In this document: in pieces, positions 1 through 9,333 of the stretch
How positions within the stretch are numbered: the first letter of the stretch is position 1
Layout: every line of letters begins with the position of its first letter
Origin: Phycisphaeraceae bacterium
GTDB taxonomy: Bacteria; Planctomycetota; Phycisphaerae; Phycisphaerales; UBA1924
Assembly: GCA_020639235.1 (NCBI GenBank)
Contig: JACKHC010000001.1
Span: 310,001 to 374,000, forward strand
Direction of reading: 5' to 3'
Length of the DNA stretch: 64,000 bases
The notes under the pieces: generated by a model
Told to the model about the DNA's origin: nothing
Database searches by the model: none
What the model saw: the letters and a program-made list of their open reading frames with translations, nothing else
Translations under genes and position numbers: made by a program

Positions 1-1346
1 ACGAGGGCGACGGCGGGGCCGTCGGAGAGGTTGACGAAGGCCATGGCGACGGGCGAGGCGCCCTTGGTGGCGAGGGTGATGGGCTGGGGGAAATCGTAGC
101 GGTGGCGGTTGGTGTCGTATTGGGCGACGCCGGCGGTCTTCTCGTCTTCGGAGAGGACGAAGAGTTCGAGTTCGGGGTCGGAGTCCCACTGGCCGGCGGC
201 GATGGAGGTGGGCGACTTGAAGGCGCTGAAGGGCTCGCCCTCGCCCAGCCCGACGGACGGTTCCTGGCGGTAGAGGACGACGGAGTTGGCGGACTTGTCG
301 GTTGCGAGGACATCGGTGAGGCCGTCGGCGTCGATATCGGCGATGGCGACGGCGCGTGACTTGTCGGCGCCGCCGCGGAACGCGAAGACTTCGACGACGG
401 CGTCGCGCTCGGCACCGGAGGCGGAGGCGGAGGCGACATCCTCGCGGACGAGGTCGTAGAGGACGATGCGGCGGGTGGCGCGCTCGATGACGGCGATGGA
501 CGCTGCGGCGCGGTCGGGGGTGCGGACGGGCTCGATCTCGACGATGGCGGGCATCTCGAAGAGGGACTCGGGCCCGACGACGCCGCGCTTCTGGCCGGCG
601 ACTCGGCCCACGGTCTGGAGCCAGAGGCGGACGGGCGAGTCGTTTTCGGGGATGGCGCCGAGGATGTCCTGGTTGCCGTCGCCGTCGTAGTCTTCGACGA
701 AGAAGGCGAGGATGTCGCCACCTGAGCCGAGGACGGTGGGCTCGCCCCTGACGACGCCCTTGTCGAACTCGTAGATGTTGATTTTGCCGGAGACGATCGC
801 GATGACTTCGGGGCGCGGGTCGCCCATGACATCGGCGACATCGAAGCCGTCCTGGCCGAGCGAGAGGCCTCGGACGCGGCGGGTGGGGCCTTCGTCGAAG
901 GTCATGGGCGCGGTCTGCTCGAGGAGGACGATCTCGTCGGGGCGTCCGGCGTAGAGGATGTCCATGTCGCCGTCGTTGTCGGCGTCGAGGACGCGGAAGC
1001 CCATGACCTGATGCGAGACGGAGATCTCGACGCGGTCGTACCAGGGGGAGGGCGGGAGTTCGTTGACCTTGTACTCGCGCTCGATCTCGGCCTGTGTGCG
1101 CTGGGCCTTGCGCTGGCGGTGGATCTCGATTCGGCTCTTGCGGTTGTTGACGATGATGATGTCGTTGAGCCCGTCGCCGTCCATGTCGGCGGTGATGGAG
1201 GGGCCGGCGCCGTCGTCGACAACGACGATTCTGGGGGCTTCGAAGCCGTAGTAGCGTGCGAGGGATGGGGCCTGCGCTGTGGCGGCTGATGCCAGCCCCG
1301 CGACCAGAGCCAAACCGACCATAACCCGCCCGCGTGCCTGCAACAT
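1..1346 (-). CDS. FG-GAP/VCBS repeat secreted protein, C-terminus cut by window edge
   Basis: Reading the minus strand from 1346 gives an open frame that runs off the left edge, so the C-terminus is missing. The N-terminus (MLQARGRVMVGLALVAGLASA, cleavage near TAQA) is a signal peptide. Calcium-binding FG-GAP/VCBS loops follow, for example DMDGDGLNDI at about residue 55, DADNDGDMDI at about 115 and DYDGDGNQDI at about 190. Such loops build a beta-propeller in exported proteins. A weak Shine-Dalgarno (AAGGG) lies upstream of the ATG. It diverges from the protease gene at 1581. The substrate and role are unknown. The family call is firm and the function is not. Confidence 0.8.
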   Translation of the reverse strand, partial: MLQARGRVMVGLALVAGLASAATAQAPSLARYYGFEAPRIVVVDDGAGPSITADMDGDGLNDIIIVNNRKSRIEIHRQRKAQRTQAEIEREYKVNELPPSPWYDRVEISVSHQVMGFRVLDADNDGDMDILYAGRPDEIVLLEQTAPMTFDEGPTRRVRGLSLGQDGFDVADVMGDPRPEVIAIVSGKINIYEFDKGVVRGEPTVLGSGGDILAFFVEDYDGDGNQDILGAIPENDSPVRLWLQTVGRVAGQKRGVVGPESLFEMPAIVEIEPVRTPDRAAASIAVIERATRRIVLYDLVREDVASASASGAERDAVVEVFAFRGGADKSRAVAIADIDADGLTDVLATDKSANSVVLYRQEPSVGLGEGEPFSAFKSPTSIAAGQWDSDPELELFVLSEDEKTAGVAQYDTNRHRYDFPQPITLATKGASPVAMAFVNLSDGPAVAL

Positions 1347-1534
1347 GATGGGAGCCCTTTCCGTGAGTCGAGAGTCGGCGGCGCGTGCGGGTCGATTGCG
1401 ACCCTGTGCGGCGGTGCCGGTACATACTGGAGGTCGGGCGACGCACATCGCCTCGATGACCTTACTGTACCCGACCCCGAAGCGTTCGATGCACCGGCAT
1501 GGCGGCGATTTGGTCGTTGTGCGGCGTGTCGGCG

Positions 1535-1540
1535 TATGAT
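1535..1540 (+). promoter_or_regulatory. Candidate -10 box of the trypsin-like protease gene
   Basis: TATGAT stands about 40 bases before the ATG at 1581 in the divergent spacer between two genes. No convincing -35 is seen at the usual distance; TTGGTC lies 19 bases upstream. The Shine-Dalgarno AAGGAG at 1564-1569 follows. Confidence 0.35.
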
Positions 1541-1580
1541 TCGGGATGTTGCCCGAACTCTAGAAGGAGCGCCCGGACTC

Positions 1581-2585
1581 ATGACTTTACGAACTGCGCT
1601 GATCGCCTGCGGGCTTTCGACTCTGACCCTCGGCTCGATGGTTCTGGCCCAGGACGAGATGGAGAGCATCCGCCGGTTTGATGTGGTGACGCTCACGGAT
1701 GATCGTTCGCTGACGGGGACGATCGTGAAGCAGAACTCGGAGACGATCTGGATCGATGTGGGGTTCGATGTGGTGGCGGTGCCGCGGTCGAGCGTGCAGT
1801 CGGTGTTGCGCGCGGACGCGGACGGCTCGACGGGCGCGACGCGCGACGGGAAGGGTTTCTTCTCGGTGGCGGACGATCTGCCCGAGAGCACGCCCAACGA
1901 ACTCTCGAAGAAGATCGGCGAGGCGGTGATCCTGGTCTCGACGCCTTCGGGGCTGGGGTCGGGCTTCATTATTCATCCGGATGGGTACGCGATCACGAAC
2001 GCGCACGTGATTCAGGGCGAGCAGCAGCTGAAAGCGACGCTGTTTGAGCAGGGCGAACGGGAGTTCCGGCGGGTGGTGCTCGACGATGTCGAGATCCTCG
2101 CGGTGAACAACCACACGGACCTGGCGCTGATCAAGATCAAGCGTCCTGAGAACGATCCGAGGCCCTTCAAGTTTGTGTACGTGCAGGGCATGGAGTCGCT
2201 GGAGTCGGGCCAGGAGGTGTTCGCGATCGGCAACCCGCTCGGGCTGGAGCGTTCGCTCTCGAAGGGTGTTGTGGCGACGACGAACCGGAACTTCGAGGGG
2301 CTGACCTTCATCCAGACGACGACGCAGATCAACCCCGGCAACTCGGGCGGGCCCTTGTTCAATCTTCAGGGCGAGGTGATCGGCGTGACGAACATGGGCA
2401 TCCCGGCGGGGGAGGGGCTTGGGTTCGCGATTCCCGCGCGGTATGTGCGGGACTTCCTGCGGAACCACGACGCGTTTGCGTATGACAAGGACAATCCCAA
2501 CTCGGGGTATTCGTACAAGGCGGCGCCGCCCCGTTCGGAGTTCGGCCCGCCCCCGATGCTGGATGATGACACGGCGGATCAGTGA
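1581..2585 (+). CDS. Exported trypsin-like (DegP/HtrA-type) serine protease without PDZ domain
   Basis: 334 residues with a signal peptide (residues 1-23, ending VLAQ). Residues 33-75 look like a small Sm/SH3-like beta segment (VVTLTDDRSLTGTI). The protease domain follows with a complete catalytic triad: His142 in ITNAHVI, Asp180 in HTDLALIKI, Ser255 in NPGNSGGPL. HtrA proteins normally carry one or two PDZ domains after this domain, but here only about 50 polar residues remain, so substrate recognition must differ. The ATG at 1581 is preferred over an upstream start at 1536 because AAGGAG lies 11 bases before it and the signal peptide begins there. It probably acts in periplasmic protein quality control. 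Confidence 0.9.
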   Translation: MTLRTALIACGLSTLTLGSMVLAQDEMESIRRFDVVTLTDDRSLTGTIVKQNSETIWIDVGFDVVAVPRSSVQSVLRADADGSTGATRDGKGFFSVADDLPESTPNELSKKIGEAVILVSTPSGLGSGFIIHPDGYAITNAHVIQGEQQLKATLFEQGEREFRRVVLDDVEILAVNNHTDLALIKIKRPENDPRPFKFVYVQGMESLESGQEVFAIGNPLGLERSLSKGVVATTNRNFEGLTFIQTTTQINPGNSGGPLFNLQGEVIGVTNMGIPAGEGLGFAIPARYVRDFLRNHDAFAYDKDNPNSGYSYKAAPPRSEFGPPPMLDDDTADQ

Positions 2586-2662
2586 AATCCGCCGGGGCTG
2601 AGAGCGAGCAATCAGAGAGATCACTTCAGACCATTCACCCCCTCACTATGGAAGACAGTCTC

Positions 2663-4516
2663 ATGAACCGAGTTTTGATGAAGCGTCCCGCGATCCTGAG
2701 CGCCTGCGCGGCGATGGGCCTTTCGGTCGGAGCGCTGGCGGCGGATGTGACGATCGCCGATCTGGCGCCGAGCGACAGCATCGTGGTGATCTCGATCGAC
2801 AACTACGAGCAGATGCGTGCGTCGTTCGACCGCACGGGCTTCAAGGCGATCTGGACGGACCCCGGGATGCAGAAGTGGTTCCACCGTCAGGCGGCGGAGT
2901 TCTTCGCGGACTTCGAGGAGACGCTGGACGGGATGGGTCTGGAGAAGGAGGACCTGAAGTCGCCGCACGGGATGGCTGGCGGCGCGATGTGGATGGTGCT
3001 CAACGATGAGAACGTGCTGGAGCCGCGTCTGTTGATCGCTGCGGACTACGGCGATGAGGCCGAGTCGATGGACGGCGTGATGATGCAGATGATGGATGAG
3101 GGTCAGGACCGTGACCAGATCACGGTTGACGAGGATGAGTACGCGGGGGTGACGATCTACAAGATCACGCAGCTCGAGGCGGGGGAGGATGACGCGGACG
3201 AAGATGGCGAGGAGGAGTGGGAGTGGGAGGAGCCGTCGGGGCCGCTGAGTTTCGAGAATCAGGACATGTATTACGCGCGGTCGGGCGACATGCTGTTCGT
3301 CTGCTCGGATGCGCGTGCGCTGGAGAACACGATTGATCGCGTGAAGTCGGGCAAGGAGATGCACACGGTCCGCGAGAACGCGAGCTACGCGAAGTCGCTC
3401 TCGCAGGTTGGTCAGCACGACATGTCGGCGTCGTTCCTGGTTTCGCCCCTGTTGGACATGATGAAGAAGGCGAAGGAGGCGGGGGGCGACGACGAGATGG
3501 GCATGATGATGTTCGACCCCATGATGGTGATGGGGATGCTGGGCGTTGACCAGGTGAAGGCGGTGACCTTCGGCGTGGACTTTGATGCCGACGCGGGGAT
3601 GCTTGAGCAGACCTGGTCGGTGATCTGCCCGGAGAAGAAGGGTCTGGTGGCGCTGTTTGACAATCCGCCGACCAACAACACGCCGCCGTCGTGGGTGACG
3701 GGGAATGCGACGTCGTATACCTCTTTCCAGTTCCGCTTTGCGGACCTGATTCCGACGATCCGCGAGATCGCCAACGGGATGCCGGAGGAAGAGGGCCAGC
3801 AGATGCTGCAGGGCGTTGAGATGGCGGCGGGCTTTGTCGGGCCGCTGCTGGCGCAGATGGACCCGCAGGTGATTCTGGCGCAGGGCTACGAGCGGCCGTT
3901 CTCACCCGAGAGCCAGACGATGCTTGTCAGCATGAAGGCGAAGGATCAGGCGGCGTTGTCTGACGCGGTGACGAACCTTGTGAACACGGGGATGGTTCCG
4001 CTCCAGAGCCGCGACTTCCTCGGCAACACGATCTGGGAGATGGACCCGTCGATGGCGGGGATGGGCCCGGAGATCTCGATCGGGATCGGCGGCGGTCACA
4101 TCTTCTTCGGCAAGACGGGTGAGATCGAGAACGCGCTGCGGAACGCGGGCGCGGACAACGCTTCGCTCGCGGACGAGGAAGCGTTCCAGCACGCCGCCAA
4201 GAGCGTGGGCACGGACGCGATGGGCTTTACCTACACGGATATGCGTACGACGATCGAGTACCTCGACTGGACGATGCGGAACTACGAGGCGATCGTGCGG
4301 GCGCAGTTCTCCGGGCCGGAGTGGCAGGAGGACGAGGACATGAAGGAGTTCGCGGAGGAGATGATCGCTTCGCAGCTCGAGGAGATGCCGGGCTGGATGC
4401 AGGACGCGCCGCCGCTGGATGTTGTGATCCGCAACATCGGCGACATGGCGGGTCAGATGCGTTCGACGCCCGACGGCTTCGTGATGAAGTCGGTGGTGCT
4501 GCGTCCGCGGAAGTGA
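2663..4516 (+). CDS. Secreted DUF3352-like protein of unknown function
   Basis: 617 residues. The N-terminus (MNRVLMKRPAILSACAAMGL, cleavage after ALAA) is a signal peptide. The mature protein opens with a segment resembling the DUF3352 family of planctomycetes (TIADLAPSDSIVVISIDNYE). It is rich in Met, Asp and Glu, with an acidic run near residues 195-210 and Met-rich runs such as MGMMMFDPMMVMGML. No enzyme motif is visible. GGAAG at 2650-2654 supports the ATG at 2663 over starts at 2582 and 2648. It follows the protease by about 80 bases and may be co-transcribed. A terminator hairpin follows the stop codon. Confidence 0.75.
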   Translation: MNRVLMKRPAILSACAAMGLSVGALAADVTIADLAPSDSIVVISIDNYEQMRASFDRTGFKAIWTDPGMQKWFHRQAAEFFADFEETLDGMGLEKEDLKSPHGMAGGAMWMVLNDENVLEPRLLIAADYGDEAESMDGVMMQMMDEGQDRDQITVDEDEYAGVTIYKITQLEAGEDDADEDGEEEWEWEEPSGPLSFENQDMYYARSGDMLFVCSDARALENTIDRVKSGKEMHTVRENASYAKSLSQVGQHDMSASFLVSPLLDMMKKAKEAGGDDEMGMMMFDPMMVMGMLGVDQVKAVTFGVDFDADAGMLEQTWSVICPEKKGLVALFDNPPTNNTPPSWVTGNATSYTSFQFRFADLIPTIREIANGMPEEEGQQMLQGVEMAAGFVGPLLAQMDPQVILAQGYERPFSPESQTMLVSMKAKDQAALSDAVTNLVNTGMVPLQSRDFLGNTIWEMDPSMAGMGPEISIGIGGGHIFFGKTGEIENALRNAGADNASLADEEAFQHAAKSVGTDAMGFTYTDMRTTIEYLDWTMRNYEAIVRAQFSGPEWQEDEDMKEFAEEMIASQLEEMPGWMQDAPPLDVVIRNIGDMAGQMRSTPDGFVMKSVVLRPRK

Positions 4517-4541
4517 TCGGCTTTACGATTGATTGATCGAG

Positions 4542-4567
4542 AGGGCGGGCCCGAGGGCTCGCCCTTT
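4542..4567 (+). terminator. Rho-independent terminator
   Basis: AGGGCGGGCC and GGCTCGCCCT form a 10-bp stem with one G-U pair and a CGAG loop, followed by TTTT. It stands 25 bases after the stop of the secreted protein gene and abuts the end of the opposing gene. Confidence 0.8.
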
Positions 4568-5638
4568 TCATTTGATGATGAAGCGTGCCAGGACGGGGCG
4601 GTGATCGGAGTTGTGCGCCTCGAGGACGCGGAACTCGATGGGCGTGAGGCCGTTGCGCGAGTAGGCGTGATCGATGCGCACACCGGGGAGGATCGAGAGG
4701 GGGCCGATGGCGGGCCATGTGGCGCCGCGGCCTCGCCCGACGGACGCGAATGCGTCGCGCCATCCGGCGCTGCGGAGCATCGCGGCGTGCGCGCTTGTCG
4801 GGGCGGTGTTGAAGTCGCCCATCATGATCGCGGGCGCGGGCTCGGACCTGCCCCATTCGGCGAGCCATCGGGCCTGTTCGAGTTGCTGCGCGACGGCTTC
4901 GACGCCTCCGGGGGAGGTGAGGTGGATGTTCTGGATGATGATTTCCTGGTGGTTGAACTCGATGCACGTGCGGATCTGCGGGTCGGCGGGGTTGATGATG
5001 GCGCGCGGCTCGAACATCTGCGCGAGTTCGCCCTGCGGGTATTGCTCGGCGGGCGCGACGAATGGGAGGCGGGAGAGTGTGAGCTGGCCGAAGGCGCCGG
5101 TGCGGGATGCTTCTTCGATGAATGGGTAGTCGCCGATGAGTTCGGCGCGGAGTGCGCGTGCGAAGTCGGGCGTGGCTTCCTGGATGAGGATGATGTCGGC
5201 GTTGTTCTGGCGGGCCTGGTGCGCGATGGATGCGGGGTCGGCGCGGCCGCGCAGGACATTGGCGCTGAGGATGGTGAGGACGGGGGTGTCGGCGGGGGGG
5301 TTGGGATTGGCGACGAGTGAGAGGGCGACGGGGCCGAGTATGACGACGCTTGTGAGCGCGGCGAGCGAGGCGAGGCGCCGGGCGCGCAGGGCCAGGGCGC
5401 ACAGGGCGAGGAGCGTGAACCCGATGGCGGCGTGGAAGATGAGCGTGCGGATAGCGAAGGCGAGGAAGGAGATGGCGCGGAGTTCGTAGGACTCGAAGCG
5501 GCGCGTTGCGGGCCAGAGGTAGGCGAAGGCGAGCGCGAGTGCTGCGGCGATGGCGCCCGCCCAGAGGATTCGTCGGAGCCAGCGCATCAGGAATGAACTT
5601 GGGCGCGGGTTATCGGGGGGCGCGGCTGGGGTGGTCAT
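4568..5638 (-). CDS. Membrane-anchored endonuclease/exonuclease/phosphatase-fold protein
   Basis: 356 residues. The first about 115 residues hold three hydrophobic helices (near 25-45, 55-80 and 90-110), so the catalytic part is probably outside the cytoplasmic membrane. Residues from about 120 match the endonuclease/exonuclease/phosphatase fold: SANVLRG, IILIQEA with the metal-binding Glu, MMGDFNTAP with Asp and Asn, and NSDHRPVLARF at the end with the catalytic Asp-His. Members cleave phosphodiesters in nucleic acids, lipids or inositol phosphates, and the substrate cannot be told here. It is convergent with the upstream gene and lies 33 bases downstream of the DUF4230 gene. Confidence 0.88.
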   Translation of the reverse strand: MTTPAAPPDNPRPSSFLMRWLRRILWAGAIAAALALAFAYLWPATRRFESYELRAISFLAFAIRTLIFHAAIGFTLLALCALALRARRLASLAALTSVVILGPVALSLVANPNPPADTPVLTILSANVLRGRADPASIAHQARQNNADIILIQEATPDFARALRAELIGDYPFIEEASRTGAFGQLTLSRLPFVAPAEQYPQGELAQMFEPRAIINPADPQIRTCIEFNHQEIIIQNIHLTSPGGVEAVAQQLEQARWLAEWGRSEPAPAIMMGDFNTAPTSAHAAMLRSAGWRDAFASVGRGRGATWPAIGPLSILPGVRIDHAYSRNGLTPIEFRVLEAHNSDHRPVLARFIIK

Positions 5639-5671
5639 GCCCCGGGAGTACGCGGGCGGGGCGGGCGATGT

Positions 5672-6325
5672 TCAGACGGTTGCGGCGGGCGAGGCGGGGG
5701 TTGTGTGGCGGACCTCGCCGGTGAGGGTGCGCCATTCGAAGGAGACATCGGCGTCGACGAGGCGCATGAGGGCCTTGAGTTGGCGTTCGACGGAGCGGTG
5801 GGCCTCGGCGATGTAGCGGTCTTCGTGGCGCTCGAAGAGCGAAGAGGCGTCGCGCTGGGCGTCGCGCATGAGTTTGTCCTGCGTCTCGGCGGTCATCTGG
5901 ATGACATCGAGGAGCCCGAGGATTCGCCCGGCCTGAACGTCGTAGGGTTTGAGATCGACGAGACGGAGATGACCCTCGAGTTTGGGGAGGATGACGACAT
6001 ACTTGCCGTCGCCCATGTCTCGCACATCGCGCTTGGTGAGTTTGGAGAGGTCGATGAAGTACTGCTTCTCGAAGAAGAAGATCATGGCGACCTTGGCCTG
6101 GCTCAGGAGGAGTTGCGGCACCCAGGACCAGCCCTTGGTGGATGTGGCGATTTCCTTGGCGTGGACTTCGAGGCCGACGAGTTTGCCGACGGCGCGGACC
6201 TGATCGACGACGGCGTCGAGGGTCGTGGTGCGGACGGGCGCGCCCTTGCCGAGTTTTCGGACCAGGAGGAAGGCGATGATGCCTCCCAGCACGACTCCGG
6301 TGATGACCAGTAGGGCTTCGCTCAT
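5672..6325 (-). CDS. DUF4230 family membrane-anchored protein
   Basis: 217 residues. A single hydrophobic helix (residues 5-22, LLVITGVVLGGIIAFLLV) is followed by a domain resembling DUF4230, including KVAMIFFFEKQYFIDLSKL and KYVVILPKLEGH. No catalytic motif is visible. It lies 7 bases after the stop of the neighbouring membrane protein gene and is likely in one transcript with it. Confidence 0.7.
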   Translation of the reverse strand: MSEALLVITGVVLGGIIAFLLVRKLGKGAPVRTTTLDAVVDQVRAVGKLVGLEVHAKEIATSTKGWSWVPQLLLSQAKVAMIFFFEKQYFIDLSKLTKRDVRDMGDGKYVVILPKLEGHLRLVDLKPYDVQAGRILGLLDVIQMTAETQDKLMRDAQRDASSLFERHEDRYIAEAHRSVERQLKALMRLVDADVSFEWRTLTGEVRHTTPASPAATV

Positions 6326-6332
6326 GGGCTCT

Positions 6333-7088
6333 TTATTGTTGGGGAGCGGGTGGGGCGCTTTCCACGGCGGGTGTGGAATCGGCCTTATTCGCGTCGGGAG
6401 CGGGTTGATCGGGGAGGTTGCGGCGGGTGTGGGCGGCGGCGGCGAAGCCCTTGATGAAGAGGTGGATGCTGGCGGAGGCGCAGAAGACCAAGGCGAATAG
6501 CGCTGCGATGGAGAGGAGCGACAGGAGCAGGCCCGGCATGGCGAGGATGGATGCGCGGATGGTGCCGACTTTCCATGCGGCTGCGATGGCGAGGATGGGA
6601 ACTCCGAACGCGATGGCTCGCGCGACGGTGGGGACGGAGGCGCGTGGATCGCGCCGGAGTGTGGCGAGCGCGGAGAGGGCCATCATGAGCAGGGCGATGG
6701 CGACGAGCCCGGCGCTGATGGGCTGGATGTTCATTCCCGCGAAGACGGGCGATGTGCCGCCGCGTCCGAGTGCGCGTGATGCGATGGAGGAGTTGCTCAG
6801 GACGGCGCTGACGAAGACGGCGCCGCCGATGCAGAGGAGGGCGAGGGGTTCGGCACCGCGGATCTTTCGGAGCCCCGTGAGGACTCCGGTGGTTCCGGCG
6901 GCGATCATGACGACGGCGAAGGCGGCGGCGAACCACGCCTCGACGGACCCCGAGGCGAGGCCTTCACGGGTCGCCTGGATGAAGAGAGCGAGCGCGAGGA
7001 GCGTTGCGATGGCTGAGAGCGCGAGGGTGGCGAAGGCCGCCCATGCGGGCCACAGGGTGATGCTGTTCTGGGGCTGGTTCTGACTCAC
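6333..7088 (-). CDS. Multi-pass membrane protein of unknown function
   Basis: 251 residues from a GTG start. I do not recognise a family. About six hydrophobic segments can be seen (near residues 12-32, 48-68, 76-95, 110-135, 150-165, 172-210). The C-terminal 40 residues are hydrophilic and proline- and alanine-rich (PAVESAPPAPQQ at the end). The gene is 18 bases downstream of the GGDEF gene and just upstream of the DUF4230 gene, so these three minus-strand genes may be one unit. Confidence 0.65.
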   Translation of the reverse strand: MSQNQPQNSITLWPAWAAFATLALSAIATLLALALFIQATREGLASGSVEAWFAAAFAVVMIAAGTTGVLTGLRKIRGAEPLALLCIGGAVFVSAVLSNSSIASRALGRGGTSPVFAGMNIQPISAGLVAIALLMMALSALATLRRDPRASVPTVARAIAFGVPILAIAAAWKVGTIRASILAMPGLLLSLLSIAALFALVFCASASIHLFIKGFAAAAHTRRNLPDQPAPDANKADSTPAVESAPPAPQQ

Positions 7089-7106
7089 GGCGGATGAATC
7101 CTAGCG

Positions 7107-8258
7107 TCATGCGACGCGCGAGGTGGGCCAGTCTTCGCCGAAGATGGTGGCGCGGCGGCGGCCCGACTTCTTGGAGTCGTAGAGCGCCCGGTCGGCCTTG
7201 GCGAGGAGATCGCGCGATGTTTCGGCGCCGTGTTCGATGCGGGCGGCGATTCCGGCGCTGAGGGAGGGCCAGTCGCAGGGGAGGTTGTGGCCGGAGGGGT
7301 GGGTTGAGAAGAGGTGGGCGATTCGCTCGGCGACCTGGCGGGCGTCGGTTGACTCGGAGCCGAAGAGCACGACGACGAGTTCGTCGCCGCCCATTCGTCC
7401 GGCGAGGTCGGTCTCGCGGAGCTGGCTCTTGAGGACCTGGCCGGCGATGGTGAGGGCCTCGTCGCCCTTGGCGTGGCCGCAGACATCGTTGAGCGTTTTG
7501 AAGAAGTCCATATCGATGGCGATGACGGCGAGGTTCTCGCCTTCGCGCTGCGACCTGATGAAGAGGTCCTCGAACTGTTCATCGAAGCCGCGTCTGTTGA
7601 GCAGGCCGGTGAGTCCGTCGGTTGAGGAGAGGCGTTCGAGCGTGGCGGTGCGCTTGCGGGTCTGCTTGTCGACCTCGGACTCCATCTCGCGCCGGAGCCA
7701 TGATGCTTCCATGCGCGTGCGGTGGGTGGCGACGAGGACATCGTGGATGGCGCGGGCCATGGGCGCGAGTTCGTGGCCCTGATCGATGGCGAGGAGTGTG
7801 GTGAATGACTGGTCGCGCGAGGGCGATGCGAGGACGCGGACGCGCCCGATGAGCGTGACGCGATCGAGTTTGCGCTGGCGCTCGGGGCAGACCACCATGA
7901 GGAAGTAGAGCCCGGAGAGCGCGGCTGCGGCGGCGAGGATGATCATGATTGAGCCGAGCGCGGTGGAGGCGGGCCACTTGGAGACGGCCAGGGCGGTGAT
8001 GCCTGTGACGGCGACGCTCCCGGCCATGAGGATTCCGGCGCGGCGCGCGACGGGCATCTGCGGCATGAGGTGGCGGAGTGTGGCTGCGGGCTTGACCTCG
8101 GTGCGGGTCTGATCGGGGGGCGCGAGGTCTGACTCATTGATGATGTGTCGGCCCGGTCGCGTTGCTCTGACGGGGCTGTGGTTGTTGTCGTGATTCCCCT
8201 TCGCCCGCCCCGCCCCCGCGATCCCCTTCGGCCCCCCGGTGCCGCTTCCCATACCCAT
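7107..8258 (-). CDS. Membrane-bound GGDEF-domain protein (putative diguanylate cyclase)
   Basis: 383 residues. Two transmembrane helices (about 74-94 and 101-123) precede a linker and a GGDEF domain that begins at STDGLTGLLNRRG (residue 212). GGDEF domains make cyclic di-GMP from two GTP. The A-site reads GGDEL at 290-294, with Leu in place of Phe, and the inhibitory I-site RETD (281-284) is at the standard five-residue spacing. The start at 8258 is chosen because GGGAGG lies 8 bases upstream; an open frame extends further to 8414 but that part is low-complexity and Pro/Arg-rich. It is probably active, but the Leu leaves some doubt. Confidence 0.88.
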   Translation of the reverse strand: MGMGSGTGGPKGIAGAGRAKGNHDNNHSPVRATRPGRHIINESDLAPPDQTRTEVKPAATLRHLMPQMPVARRAGILMAGSVAVTGITALAVSKWPASTALGSIMIILAAAAALSGLYFLMVVCPERQRKLDRVTLIGRVRVLASPSRDQSFTTLLAIDQGHELAPMARAIHDVLVATHRTRMEASWLRREMESEVDKQTRKRTATLERLSSTDGLTGLLNRRGFDEQFEDLFIRSQREGENLAVIAIDMDFFKTLNDVCGHAKGDEALTIAGQVLKSQLRETDLAGRMGGDELVVVLFGSESTDARQVAERIAHLFSTHPSGHNLPCDWPSLSAGIAARIEHGAETSRDLLAKADRALYDSKKSGRRRATIFGEDWPTSRVA

Positions 8259-8437
8259 GCGACGATCCTCCCTTGTGGCGGGATTGTTCCCGCCCCCAAG
8301 ATCGGTTCGGGGGAGTGAACGCTTGCGCGGAACCCCGCATCGGGGTATTCCCCGGCGCGGGAGATGCGGCAATGGCGGCGCAGGCGATGCAGGCCCACCT
8401 TGCCCAGTCGGCACAGGCGTGATGATCGGCGCGATCG

Positions 8438-9313
8438 TCAGGCGGAGGAGGGGTGCCAGATGGTTTTCATCTCAACGAAGGGCTCGATCCACCAGGGGGA
8501 CTCGCACGCGGCGTCGTCGTACCAGTCGTCGGCGTCGAGGTCGCGGAGGGTGATGCGCTTCATGTTGTCGGCGCAGCCGAGTCGGACGGACCTGGTTTCG
8601 TCGTCGTTCAGGCCCCCGGCATGGATCGCGCCGACTTCGCGATGGCCGGCGATCCAGTCGATGAGTTCGGCGCGGTCGCCGGTGAGGATGTTGATGACGC
8701 CGCCGGGGACATCGCTCGTGGCGCAGACTTCGCCCAATAAGCAGGCGGTGATGGGCTCGGCGCGGGAGGCGAGTGCGACGATGGTGTTGCCGGCGCAGAG
8801 CGCGGGGGCGATGAGGGAGACGAGGCCGAGGAGGGAGGGTTCGTCGGGGCCGATGACGGCGACGACGCCCGTGGCTTCGGGGACGGTGAAGTTGTAGTAC
8901 GGGCCGGCGATGGGGTTGTGGCAGCCGAGGACTTGAGAAAACTTGTCGGCCCATCCGGCGAAGGCGACGAGGCGGTCGATGGAGGCGGCGACCTGCTTGC
9001 GCGCGGCGCGGAGGTCGGCGTTGGTGGTCTGCTTGATGACCTGTATGAACTCGTCTGACTTGCCTTCCAACATTTCGCCCATGCGGTAAAGGATCTGCGA
9101 GCGGTTGTAGGCGGCGCGCTCGGCCCATGATGGTTGGGCCTTGGCGGCGGCGGTGACGGCGTCGCGGACATCCTTGCGGGAGGCGCGGCAGAGGTGGGCT
9201 GCGACTTTGCCTTTGGCATCGATGACGACGGCGGAGCGGCCGCTCTCGGAGCGGGGGAAGGCGCCGTTGATGAAGAGTTTGTGGGTTTTGGTGACTTGGA
9301 TTCGTTCGGTCAT
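8438..9313 (-). CDS. Half-length aldehyde dehydrogenase homologue
   Basis: 291 residues, compared with about 490 for the family. It matches the N-terminal NAD-binding part of aldehyde dehydrogenases: LFINGAF, the RAAYNRSQILYRMGEML helix, AGWADKF, TGVVAVIGPDEPSLLGLV and APALCAGNTIVALAS. The stretch carrying the catalytic Cys and the general-base Glu is absent. No continuation is seen downstream, and a stop codon is followed by an unrelated spacer. It follows a full-length aldehyde dehydrogenase and deoC on the same strand, a grouping I recall from other phyla, so the short form may be a non-catalytic partner. A truncated remnant is the alternative. Confidence 0.75.
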   Translation of the reverse strand: MTERIQVTKTHKLFINGAFPRSESGRSAVVIDAKGKVAAHLCRASRKDVRDAVTAAAKAQPSWAERAAYNRSQILYRMGEMLEGKSDEFIQVIKQTTNADLRAARKQVAASIDRLVAFAGWADKFSQVLGCHNPIAGPYYNFTVPEATGVVAVIGPDEPSLLGLVSLIAPALCAGNTIVALASRAEPITACLLGEVCATSDVPGGVINILTGDRAELIDWIAGHREVGAIHAGGLNDDETRSVRLGCADNMKRITLRDLDADDWYDDAACESPWWIEPFVEMKTIWHPSSA

Positions 9314-9333
9314 TGATTCACCTGAAGAAGAGT

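Noticed and set aside
1587..2624. Minus-strand frame of 345 codons opposite the trypsin-like protease
   Set aside because: The plus strand has a signal peptide and a full catalytic triad; the antisense product is Arg/His-rich.
8259..8414. Upstream extension of the GGDEF protein
   Set aside because: The extra 52 residues are Pro/Arg-rich and unlike a protein start; a strong Shine-Dalgarno precedes 8258.
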